Assembly: GCF_003634105.1 (NCBI RefSeq)
Contig: NZ_RBIQ01000007.1
Location: forward strand, 744,001 to 808,000
Source: Maribacter vaceletii
GTDB lineage: Bacteria; Bacteroidota; Bacteroidia; Flavobacteriales; Flavobacteriaceae
DNA length: 64,000 nucleotides
Reading direction: 5' to 3'
Both the position numbers and the translations under genes were made by a program. Each line of letters opens with the position of its first letter. The stretch's first letter is position 1. The notes beneath the pieces are model-generated. The model made no database searches and was not told the DNA's origin. It was given only the letters and a program-made list of their open reading frames with translations. Shown here one piece after another: positions 56,484-64,000 of this stretch.

Positions 56484-56915
56484 CTAGTCCTTAGTTTTTA
56501 TTTTACTTTTAAGAAGAGACACTAAGCTTAATGTCTCTAAACTATCTTTATAATTAAAAAATAGCTTTGAAGAATCTTGGTATACTATTTTAATTTTCTG
56601 CTGTTCAAAATTATCAACAAAAACATGTACTTCTTTATTGGTAAGAGAATCTTTAAACTCCCTATATAAGCCATTACCTTTAGATAAAGCAGAAAAACCA
56701 TTTAAACGTTCCATAGGGGGTATTCTATCTACTAAAGACACACTATCTACTTCATTAAATTTTATCTCTTTATAATATATTCCAGAGACCATTTTAATAC
56801 CATCTGGCTCTATTTTTGTCCAGTTTTTATAGTGAACAACAAAGGCTAACAAACACACAGCTAATGTTAGTATTAATATTAAATTCCATAACCAGTGTCT
56901 TTTTTTTGTTGCCAT
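56484..56915 (-). CDS. small single-pass membrane protein of unknown function
   Basis: 143 residues. One hydrophobic helix (about 10-28, LWNLILILTLAVCLLAFVV) follows a basic N-terminus (MATKKRHW), suggesting a cytoplasmic N-terminus and external tail. The tail is beta-like (GIYYKEIKFNEVDSVSLVDR) and resembles PH-like domains seen in small Bacteroidota membrane proteins, though I do not assign a family. It lies between the HExxH gene and the Pel-like cluster, 62 bp from the latter. Confidence 0.6.
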   Translation of the reverse strand: MATKKRHWLWNLILILTLAVCLLAFVVHYKNWTKIEPDGIKMVSGIYYKEIKFNEVDSVSLVDRIPPMERLNGFSALSKGNGLYREFKDSLTNKEVHVFVDNFEQQKIKIVYQDSSKLFFNYKDSLETLSLVSLLKSKIKTKD

Positions 56916-56976
56916 AAAAAGGGTTTTAGTCTATACCTTGTTAATTAAAACAATAGAAGCTACAAGATAGTTTCTT

Positions 56977-59900
56977 TTATTTAAAATTATAAATTAACCC
57001 AAACTGAATAACATTAGAATAGAAATTTTTAATAGTGTAAAATTCATATCCAAGGTTAATCTTTGTAAAGTCTGTTATTCTATAAGACATATCTCCTATA
57101 TATCTTTGAAAAGTAGGCTCATTTTTTTCTAAAAAGAAACCAAAGTCTGCAGAGAAGTTAAATTTACTTTTATCTGAACCTAACACTACTAAAGCTCCTG
57201 CACCTCCATAAATTCTTTCTTTAGCCATCCAATATGGGTAACCAGACCTACGGTCTGTACTACCAATACCCCCTGCCCCTTCTATCATTGGGTTAAGCTT
57301 AAATTTATTAAATTTAATAAATTTGTACTCTAACCTACCCATTAGCATGTGGTCATTTTCTTTATCTGTATAATAATTAGACTCTAATGAAATTATAGGC
57401 ACAAACTTCTTGCCTATTACCATTTCTTTATAACCATTAAACTGTACCCTGTAAATATCTAAAGAATAACCTGGCCCGGATCTTACTGGAAAAGCGTCTA
57501 ATTGAAAAGCCGTGAAATTATCTTTCTTAGAATAGTTTAATTCTGCTCCTGCTTGAAAAAAGAACTCTCCAAAATTGTCTCTCTCTGCTCTTCCTTTTAA
57601 AGCATATTTATATTTTTTACTAGACTTTTTTGTAAATCTATATTCTGCCCCTATTAAATCATGACCTACATTAGATCTTCTTCTACGAAAACCATCTAAT
57701 TTATACATAGTACTTTGTACAAAAGAAAAGCTATGCATATCGCCTTTAGTGCTATGAGTACTATAGGTTAGGTTATTTGTTAAAGCATTAAGTCTTAACT
57801 TATCATTAATACTAAAAGAACCAAAACTTATAGAAGAGCCTCTTTCTTGTCTCATTTTCTTTGCAACTTGTTTGCCAATTTCAGGGTCTAATAAATCGCC
57901 ATATTTTCTAAAAATCACTAATTGTTCTTTAAGCTCTAAGTCTTTTACTTCTTTATTAAGAGCTCTTTTATATTTTTCATCAATTTTATCACTTGGTATA
58001 CTAAATGCTATTCTAGCAGATTCCTCTATTTTTCCTTCATACAACATTATAGTAGCCATAAAAGAACGAACCTCATAATCTTTTGTATTAGCTGCTATAT
58101 ATGTGTTAAAAACCTCTTTTAACATGCTTATATTATTTGTTTCATATAGCCAAGACATTTTATCTTTAATAGCAATATTATCTGCACATTCTGCCCATTT
58201 TAATGCTTTTTTATAATTTCCATAATCTGCAAAAGACGCTGCTATTTTATTAGATAAGTGTTTTAATTCTTTAGAACAACTTTCTTCATTTTTAAGTTCT
58301 TGAACAGCCTTTCTTGTATCATTTGCTAATAATAAAGCTATGTAATATGGAAAGTCTTTTTCTTTCATTCTTTCAAAATCAGAAGAACTTAATACCCAAA
58401 AGTCTTTTGTTTCTTTATCTATTCCTTTTGCACATTTTTCCCATTCTAAAGCCTTATCAAACCTAAGATTATCTGCAAAAGTCCAAGCAATAGTACTTGC
58501 TAATTCTTCGTATTCCTTTTCACAAGACTTTAATTGTAATAATTCATCTATTAAATCTTTATCCTTAGTATCTATTAAATGATTTATATAAAGTGATGCG
58601 TTTTTAGAATTTGGCTGTATAGTTACTAACCGCTTTAATACTTTTTTTATTTGTTTATAATCTTGAGGTTCATTAAAATAATCTACATATTCCGTTAAAA
58701 CATTAGCATCTTTAGTTTTCCATTCTATTTGTCTTGTAAGCCATTGTTTACGAACTATGTTATTAGGATAACCTGCTATTGTATGTACTTTTCTAGATAT
58801 ATCTGCAGTATTTTTAGATTTGAATCTTAGGTAATACTTGTTTAAATTAACCCAAATTTCTTTTTCTCTTTTTTGCCAAACCATGTATGTTGCATACTCT
58901 TTCCATAAATCTGAACTTGCATTTGGGTTTGTTTTAAAATTTTCTTCTATTAAATCTGTAGCTTTTTTTAATTCTCCATCCGCAACAAATCTATTAACCA
59001 AATCTGCCATTGGAGCCATTAATTTTTTGTTATGCAAATACAATTCGTAAGCCTTATTTACCTCTGAAACCACAAGATTATCTGGTTTGTTTACACCTCC
59101 AGATTTACCAAATAAATCTGGCACAGAGATAGATGGGTTTCTTGTTTTTATAGAGAATAAAAAGCCATCTAACATTGCGGTTTTTTTAACTTCAACTTCC
59201 TCACCAGCTAAAAGTTCCTCTACTAACTTAATGTTTGCATTGTCTACATACATTAACCAAAAATTACTCTTATCCTTGTTTCTTGCATTATTACTCTCAA
59301 CTTCATAGAAACCATCAAAATTAGAATGTCTATAATACGCATAACGCCAATCCATGGTTTTTTCAGATGCTTTGGTTGCATTTATAAACCTTGAAAATGG
59401 ATGATCTCTCTTATATTCATAAATATGATCCTTAAAAGTATCTAACATACCTTTTTTACCATTTTTAGAATACCAGTTTAACTTGTGTTTATTTCTGTAA
59501 CTAAAATGACCACTAGTTGCAGCATTTGATGCATCAGGAATTTGATAAACATCATCTGGATGCACAAAATGTGTCCATATACCTGTACATATATACATAG
59601 ATTCTATAGCCCAAGTATTTGTTTTTTCTAATACATAACCACTACTTATTCTAGGAAAATCAAAAAACTTATCATTATAAGGTTCTGGATCAAACTCTCT
59701 ATTACCGCCCTCTTCTTTTGTTCCTAAATAAATACTTTGCATGTATTTAAGACTTGGCATTCCTTCATGTAACTTTGCTAACCCAACACTATCTATATAG
59801 TTTGATGGCGGCACATAAGAAGTTGGCAAATTTTTAAAGTCTAATACTTTCCATTTTTTTTCGGCAGCATCTAATCCTGTAACTATATATTTTGGATTTT

Positions 59901-60981
59901 TCCAATCCGATTTTAATAAGGAGACATGGTTATACCCATGAAAACCTAGTTCATGTCCACTTTTAAGTACATCTCTGGCAATCCAAGCACTAAGTTTTTG
60001 TGTAGCCCCATTTTTTACAACAGTATTTCTATCCCATTCTTTAAAAGTAAAAGGTGGTATAACATGTGCATTATAATCAAATGTAACATAAGCAGTATAC
60101 TCCATGTTTTGTTCTGATGCAAATTTTTTCATATCGGGCCACCAAACATCTTTTACGTAATCTGTTACCGTTATATTAAGTTCTGATTTAATAGGTTCTT
60201 TATAAATATTATAGGTAGGAGCTGGAAAATCATCTAAAAATATTGTTGCCACATTTGCTATTGGGTAAGGAATGCCTTCTAAACCTTTAAGGATACTAGA
60301 AAACATGAAACCACGCATACTTTTATTTAATAATGTGGCAGAATTAAAGAGTATAACTCTTCCTTTACCAATCTTATTTTCTAATAAAACAGGATAATCA
60401 TTATTATTAGTAGCACTTACTAAAACCTGCGCATTATCCGAAAAATTACGTCCAGAGAAGCCTAAATGTAATCCATCATCATTATACTTTAGCCCCTGCT
60501 TACCTGGAAAAATAGGAGATAAAAGATTGTATCCTTGTGCCGTTAAATTAGTTTCCCAATTTGCATCTGGATTAAGTCCTAATAAAAAAGCAATACGATT
60601 ATCTTTAATTGCTTTTGTTACATATAATGTTCCTCCTTTAGCAACAAAATTAATTAGTGATTTAATAGCTTTATCATTTAAAGGAGTGGTTTCATATATA
60701 CATAATACTCTAGTAGTTGGCGCAATTTTAGGAACCTCATTAAAGTCTTTAACATATAAATTTTTATAAGGTATTTTAGTATAATCTAATGCTTTATATA
60801 AATTTTTACTTTCTATAGCATTGCTATATTCATTTTTACTAACTAAAAACTGCACTAATGGAAGTTCTTTACTCTTTTCTGGAATACTAAACTCGTGTGT
60901 AAATCTGTATATATCTCTTTGGCAACCTATTGTTAATCCTAATAATAAGATTACTAAACCAAATTTTATATTTTGAATCAT
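56977..60981 (-). CDS. fused Pel-type deacetylase (DUF2194) / TPR / outer-membrane barrel protein
   Basis: 1334 residues. A lipobox-like signal (LLLGLTIGCQRD, Cys20) is followed by a ThuA/DUF2194-like N-terminal domain (40-235). A NodB-like deacetylase domain has IFLDDFPAP (Asp250, Asp251) and HGYNH (His348, His352), the metal-binding Asp and HxxxH expected. Then come helical TPR-like repeats (about 640-1040) and a C-terminal outer-membrane beta-barrel (about 1045-1334) ending in GLIYNFK. In Pseudomonas these roles lie in PelA (deacetylase) and PelB (TPR-porin). Here they are in one chain, which would join polymer deacetylation to export. The start overlaps the preceding membrane-protein gene by 4 bp (ATGA). 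Confidence 0.85.
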   Translation of the reverse strand: MIQNIKFGLVILLLGLTIGCQRDIYRFTHEFSIPEKSKELPLVQFLVSKNEYSNAIESKNLYKALDYTKIPYKNLYVKDFNEVPKIAPTTRVLCIYETTPLNDKAIKSLINFVAKGGTLYVTKAIKDNRIAFLLGLNPDANWETNLTAQGYNLLSPIFPGKQGLKYNDDGLHLGFSGRNFSDNAQVLVSATNNNDYPVLLENKIGKGRVILFNSATLLNKSMRGFMFSSILKGLEGIPYPIANVATIFLDDFPAPTYNIYKEPIKSELNITVTDYVKDVWWPDMKKFASEQNMEYTAYVTFDYNAHVIPPFTFKEWDRNTVVKNGATQKLSAWIARDVLKSGHELGFHGYNHVSLLKSDWKNPKYIVTGLDAAEKKWKVLDFKNLPTSYVPPSNYIDSVGLAKLHEGMPSLKYMQSIYLGTKEEGGNREFDPEPYNDKFFDFPRISSGYVLEKTNTWAIESMYICTGIWTHFVHPDDVYQIPDASNAATSGHFSYRNKHKLNWYSKNGKKGMLDTFKDHIYEYKRDHPFSRFINATKASEKTMDWRYAYYRHSNFDGFYEVESNNARNKDKSNFWLMYVDNANIKLVEELLAGEEVEVKKTAMLDGFLFSIKTRNPSISVPDLFGKSGGVNKPDNLVVSEVNKAYELYLHNKKLMAPMADLVNRFVADGELKKATDLIEENFKTNPNASSDLWKEYATYMVWQKREKEIWVNLNKYYLRFKSKNTADISRKVHTIAGYPNNIVRKQWLTRQIEWKTKDANVLTEYVDYFNEPQDYKQIKKVLKRLVTIQPNSKNASLYINHLIDTKDKDLIDELLQLKSCEKEYEELASTIAWTFADNLRFDKALEWEKCAKGIDKETKDFWVLSSSDFERMKEKDFPYYIALLLANDTRKAVQELKNEESCSKELKHLSNKIAASFADYGNYKKALKWAECADNIAIKDKMSWLYETNNISMLKEVFNTYIAANTKDYEVRSFMATIMLYEGKIEESARIAFSIPSDKIDEKYKRALNKEVKDLELKEQLVIFRKYGDLLDPEIGKQVAKKMRQERGSSISFGSFSINDKLRLNALTNNLTYSTHSTKGDMHSFSFVQSTMYKLDGFRRRRSNVGHDLIGAEYRFTKKSSKKYKYALKGRAERDNFGEFFFQAGAELNYSKKDNFTAFQLDAFPVRSGPGYSLDIYRVQFNGYKEMVIGKKFVPIISLESNYYTDKENDHMLMGRLEYKFIKFNKFKLNPMIEGAGGIGSTDRRSGYPYWMAKERIYGGAGALVVLGSDKSKFNFSADFGFFLEKNEPTFQRYIGDMSYRITDFTKINLGYEFYTIKNFYSNVIQFGLIYNFK

Positions 60982-62957
60982 AAATCAAAAATTAAATCGT
61001 TCAATTTTGAAGCATTTTCTTTGTTTATTATTTCATAAACGGTTAAAAAATCATCTTCAAAATATACCTTTACCTTACGTCCCCTATTTTTAAGAATATT
61101 TATTTGCGCATCTGTTTCTAAAGCGGTTTCTTTTTTAATTATAAAATTTTCATCGATAGAATTAGAATTGTTTTTTGGAATAAAAACAAAAACACTATTG
61201 GGTAAAATATTACTAGAATTCTTCTTCATTAATTCTTCATCATCCTTTATAGTTTGATAGATAGAATCTCTCTTAGAATATAATTTTGTAAAAATATTAT
61301 AATTGATAAAGTGATGCTCACTTTTACTAATACTACGCCCGTAATCTTGATTTACAACGGCATAAGAAAACGGCAAGTAATTACTAGACAAGTCATTATA
61401 AACTAATAAAATGTCTGTTTTAAGTTCATCTGTTTTTTTAAAATCATATTTAAAAAAACTATTTGTAAAATAGGATACAGAAATAAAAACGATAAAAATA
61501 CTTGCTATACTAATAATTCTTAAATTTCTTTTTTTAGGAACAGAAAGTTTAAAATAATATACCAATACACCACATACTATTCCTATAAGAATAACAATTA
61601 ATACGGACATAGATTGATAGTATAAATCTATGTCTATCCATGACAATTTTAACCATTTCAAAGCAATTATGGCATTAAAGAAAAGTAGAAATACCATAGC
61701 TGGATTCCATTTTTCTCTATTTTTTATAAATAATGGTAAAAGAACTAAAATTGTAATGCCTCCTAATAAAGAATATACAAGAACCAACTCATCTATACTA
61801 ATTATTAATTGGGGAAAATAAGTGTATACATCCACTAATATTATATTTTCTCTTAAAAAAGAGAAAAAAGAAGTTCCTGTATACCAACATGCTATTACAT
61901 GTACAATAGAAATTAAACTAATTGCTGAAACATAGCTTAATATACTCCTTAGAATATATGGCAAATTTTTCTTAGTAAATAAAAGTATTGCTATTACTAA
62001 AAAAATTGGCATAATTATTAAAGCCACAAATAAATTTATTAACCCTAAAGCAGTATAAACAATAAAGAACAGTGTAAAAAACTTGCGCTTTTCGTTTGTA
62101 AGCAATTCTGGTTTTACAGTAAATAACATAAGCGGTAACGCAAAACAAATAGCCATATATAAGGCATTATGCTCTAGTAATAAGTTTATGTTTATTGGTA
62201 AATATTTGTAAAAGAAGCCAAAGAATAGAACCCCTATCATGGGCGCTAAAAAATTAGATTTAGTGATTTTAGCTACTACCCAATATAGAATTAAACTTAC
62301 TGCAAAAGTTTCTAACAATCCAAAAGAATGTACTGCCATTTCTTCACTAATGCCTGTTATTTTGCTATAAAAATTTATTAAAGCATTTTCTCCTAGCATA
62401 ATAAAGCCAGGAGTAAACCATTTATTTTCATTAAACTGTTTTACAAATTCTAAATTCTGAATCCACAATCCAGATAATGTATATAAATCATTTTTTAGAA
62501 ATAAATATCTTGAAACAAAACAAGCAAAAGAAACTAAAAAAGCTGTTAAAACTTTAAAATTAATCCTCTTAGGAATAAAAAAGTTTTTACTCTTTTTTAC
62601 TTGCTTAGAAATATTTGGTCTTTCTTCCATAAACTTAAAAAAAGAAAGAAGAAAAGCTTTTCTCTTTTTTTGAATTTGACTAGCAGAATTATGAAAGCTT
62701 CCTAAATCTAAATATAAATAAAGAAGTAATCCTATGAACAAAGAGATTAATGTAAAAACATCATACATCTTAAAATGTACTAGTGCAAAAATTAATAATA
62801 ATATTGCACTCCCAAAGAATATAGAACGCTTTACTACATAATCTAAATTATAGGTTTTTATTGGTTGCTTTGTAACTATTTGATGTACAAAAAGTACTCC
62901 TAAGAAAAGTAGTAAAACCCTAAAAGGGCCTAATAGAACATTATCTAGAATTACCAT
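60978..62957 (-). CDS. polytopic membrane protein in Pel-like cluster
   Basis: 659 residues with about 14-16 hydrophobic helices (1-500) and a C-terminal soluble region (about 510-659, KKTDELKTDILLVYNDLSSN..). Charged loops are few. I do not recognise a family; the layout could be a GT-C-like or other polymer-linked integral membrane protein, or a replacement for PelD/PelE functions. It starts 3 bp after the stop of the GH114-type gene and overlaps the fused deacetylase gene by 4 bp, so it is part of the same operon and of exopolysaccharide synthesis or export (inference). Confidence 0.7.
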   Translation of the reverse strand: MVILDNVLLGPFRVLLLFLGVLFVHQIVTKQPIKTYNLDYVVKRSIFFGSAILLLIFALVHFKMYDVFTLISLFIGLLLYLYLDLGSFHNSASQIQKKRKAFLLSFFKFMEERPNISKQVKKSKNFFIPKRINFKVLTAFLVSFACFVSRYLFLKNDLYTLSGLWIQNLEFVKQFNENKWFTPGFIMLGENALINFYSKITGISEEMAVHSFGLLETFAVSLILYWVVAKITKSNFLAPMIGVLFFGFFYKYLPININLLLEHNALYMAICFALPLMLFTVKPELLTNEKRKFFTLFFIVYTALGLINLFVALIIMPIFLVIAILLFTKKNLPYILRSILSYVSAISLISIVHVIACWYTGTSFFSFLRENIILVDVYTYFPQLIISIDELVLVYSLLGGITILVLLPLFIKNREKWNPAMVFLLFFNAIIALKWLKLSWIDIDLYYQSMSVLIVILIGIVCGVLVYYFKLSVPKKRNLRIISIASIFIVFISVSYFTNSFFKYDFKKTDELKTDILLVYNDLSSNYLPFSYAVVNQDYGRSISKSEHHFINYNIFTKLYSKRDSIYQTIKDDEELMKKNSSNILPNSVFVFIPKNNSNSIDENFIIKKETALETDAQINILKNRGRKVKVYFEDDFLTVYEIINKENASKLNDLIFDL

Positions 62958-62960
62958 TTT

Positions 62961-63776
62961 TTAATTACTTTTAAATTTTGGAATAGTTTGTAAATCTATT
63001 TGTCCTACAAATGATGAAAACCCCATTTTTTTTAACTCCTTATTAATAATCGTTTTCATCTCCAAAGTTTCGGCATATTCTATTATATATATTGGTTTTT
63101 TTACTTGTTTTTTTGTTGCTCTTAAATTTTCTACAATTTGTTTTTTAGTAACCTTATCTCTTAACTTATATTCTTTTTTTTCAAAATTATAAGAGCTAAT
63201 AACAGATTCTATAAGGATAGCATTAGTTATGTTTTTAAAATCTTTAGCTAAAAAAAGACCTCCATTTTGAACCAAATAAATGTCTTTGTTTTTACTTTTA
63301 AGATTCTTTAAAAAACTTATAAATTCTTCTTTTTGATTATATAAGTTTCCCCACTTAGAAACATTATCTAAATTATCTAAAAACAAACCTTGAACGCCTT
63401 TTTTTTGCATTCTATTAATTTCATTTAATAATACCTGTTGTGCGTTCTTATTCTTTATATCAATGAAATGACTATTCCAAGTATCATTTTTCCCTAAGGT
63501 ATATGGTTTAATCTCTTTATAAAAAGAAGCATATTCATTTACTTCGGATAAGCTTAAATAAGCTACAACCTTTTTATTATTTTTATTAAATACAGCAATT
63601 TCTGATGAAGAATAATGTCCCGATTCTATAATTACTAAAGCATAGCCTTTTACTAATTCTGGATTTACTTTACCATAACAAACAAACAATTTCTCTTGTA
63701 TAGAATTATCCTTAGTATGCATCTGTGACACACCTAAAAAAGGTAATAAAAAGTAAAACATACTAATAAGCTGCAT
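62961..63776 (-). CDS. GH114-type endo-alpha-1,4-polygalactosaminidase (PelA hydrolase domain equivalent)
   Basis: 271 residues. A signal peptide (about 1-17) is followed by one TIM-barrel-like domain. VVAYLSLSEVNEY (69-81) and GVQGLFLDNLDN (around 128-139) match the conserved GH114 / PelA hydrolase motifs, and VQNGG follows later. In Pseudomonas this domain is the N-terminal half of PelA and cuts the Pel polymer. Here it is a stand-alone protein. It overlaps the PelG-like gene by 14 bp and precedes the membrane protein by 3 bp. It is probably periplasmic. Confidence 0.85.
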   Translation of the reverse strand: MQLISMFYFLLPFLGVSQMHTKDNSIQEKLFVCYGKVNPELVKGYALVIIESGHYSSSEIAVFNKNNKKVVAYLSLSEVNEYASFYKEIKPYTLGKNDTWNSHFIDIKNKNAQQVLLNEINRMQKKGVQGLFLDNLDNVSKWGNLYNQKEEFISFLKNLKSKNKDIYLVQNGGLFLAKDFKNITNAILIESVISSYNFEKKEYKLRDKVTKKQIVENLRATKKQVKKPIYIIEYAETLEMKTIINKELKKMGFSSFVGQIDLQTIPKFKSN

Positions 63777-64000
63777 AATAATGATAATCTAGTTTTTTAA
63801 AAAAGATAATAGTTTCTCTCAAAGTTAATAGCATAAAAAGCCCTGCTCCTACTAGCATACCTACAACGCTATATTCATAACTTATTACCCTACATAAAAT
63901 AAAGCCTACTATTAAATTAGCCAAACAAGCAATTAGTATAGAACGTAATGGTCCTTTTGGAGCATCTAGTGTAAATAGATATAAAGAGTTAAGCATACCC
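63763..64000 (-). CDS. pelG: PelG-like exopolysaccharide transporter, C-terminal part (cut by window edge)
   Basis: The frame stays open to the right edge of the window; the Met at 63996 is inside the chain. The visible 77 residues hold two membrane helices (LRSILIACLANLIVGFILC and VGMLVGAGLFMLLTL) and end FFKKLDYHYYAAY, which resembles the PelG C-terminus (LDY-type ending). PelG is a polytopic inner-membrane protein of the Pel export system. The rest, and probably PelF, lie beyond 64000. The call depends on the fragment and on its PelA/PelB-like neighbours. Confidence 0.65.
   Translation of the reverse strand, partial: GMLNSLYLFTLDAPKGPLRSILIACLANLIVGFILCRVISYEYSVVGMLVGAGLFMLLTLRETIIFFKKLDYHYYAAY

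Noticed and set aside
63763-63996. A complete 77-codon gene
   Set aside because: The frame has no stop upstream before the window edge and looks like a PelG C-terminus; it is a fragment cut by the window.
1-64000. CRISPR arrays, IS elements, prophage or integrase genes
   Set aside because: None seen: no regular direct-repeat/spacer runs, no transposase or integrase motif in the translations.

Overview
The window is AT-rich and gene-dense. It has the hallmarks of a marine Bacteroidota genome, most likely a Flavobacteriaceae member living on red algae. The signs are three SusC/SusD pairs, lipoproteins with short Flavobacteria-style signal peptides, a hybrid two-component regulator, a GH117 enzyme and a GH16 enzyme of agar/porphyran type, and weak Shine-Dalgarno sequences. 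I do not name a species.

Layout. (1) 1-5226: a gene start running off the left edge, a nucleotide-sugar-type epimerase, small unknown or TPR proteins, an 11-bp overlapping pair (lipoprotein plus SnoaL-like protein), and a RimK-type ATP-grasp ligase fused to a retropepsin-like domain. (2) 5227-17881, minus strand: SusC, SusD, a GH36-type alpha-galactosidase without signal peptide, a sodium/solute symporter, glycerol kinase and glycerol-3-phosphate dehydrogenase, with a GntR/LacI-type regulator at the head. Read together, this looks like a complete uptake and breakdown route for an alpha-galactosyl-glycerol such as floridoside, the main low-molecular-weight photosynthate of red algae (inference). 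(3) 18256-28032: a second SusC/SusD pair with a PKD-type surface lipoprotein, followed by a large FG-GAP/ASPIC lipoprotein. (4) 28087-48385: a hybrid two-component system divergent from a third SusC/SusD/lipoprotein set, then a TPR-LuxR regulator, a canonical GH117 anhydro-galactosidase, a second GH117-like protein with all three catalytic acids replaced, a GH16 endo-hydrolase, a DUF1080 lipoprotein, a secreted VOC protein and a lipoprotein of the xylose-isomerase-like TIM-barrel family. This is an agar or porphyran locus with unusual exported accessory enzymes.

(5) 48539-56915: housekeeping genes: tRNA-Asn, RseP-like site-2 protease, a SCO1-type copper protein, the iron transporter FeoA-FeoB with a tiny Cys-rich membrane partner, a carboxypeptidase-regulatory-like protein, DUF423, an HExxH secreted protein and a small membrane protein. 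(6) 56977-64000, minus strand: a Pel-like exopolysaccharide cluster in which the functions of PelA are split. A separate GH114-type hydrolase is followed by a membrane protein and a 1334-residue protein joining a DUF2194/NodB-like deacetylase, helical TPR-like repeats and a C-terminal outer-membrane barrel (PelA deacetylase plus PelB in one chain). The C-terminus of a PelG-like protein lies at the right edge.

Two copies of a 98-bp palindromic element, about 51 kb apart in opposite orientation, sit just downstream of gene ends (2465-2562 and 53642-53739) and look like an intergenic REP/BIME-type family. No IS, phage or CRISPR was seen. All function calls come from reading the translated sequence; no database search was run.
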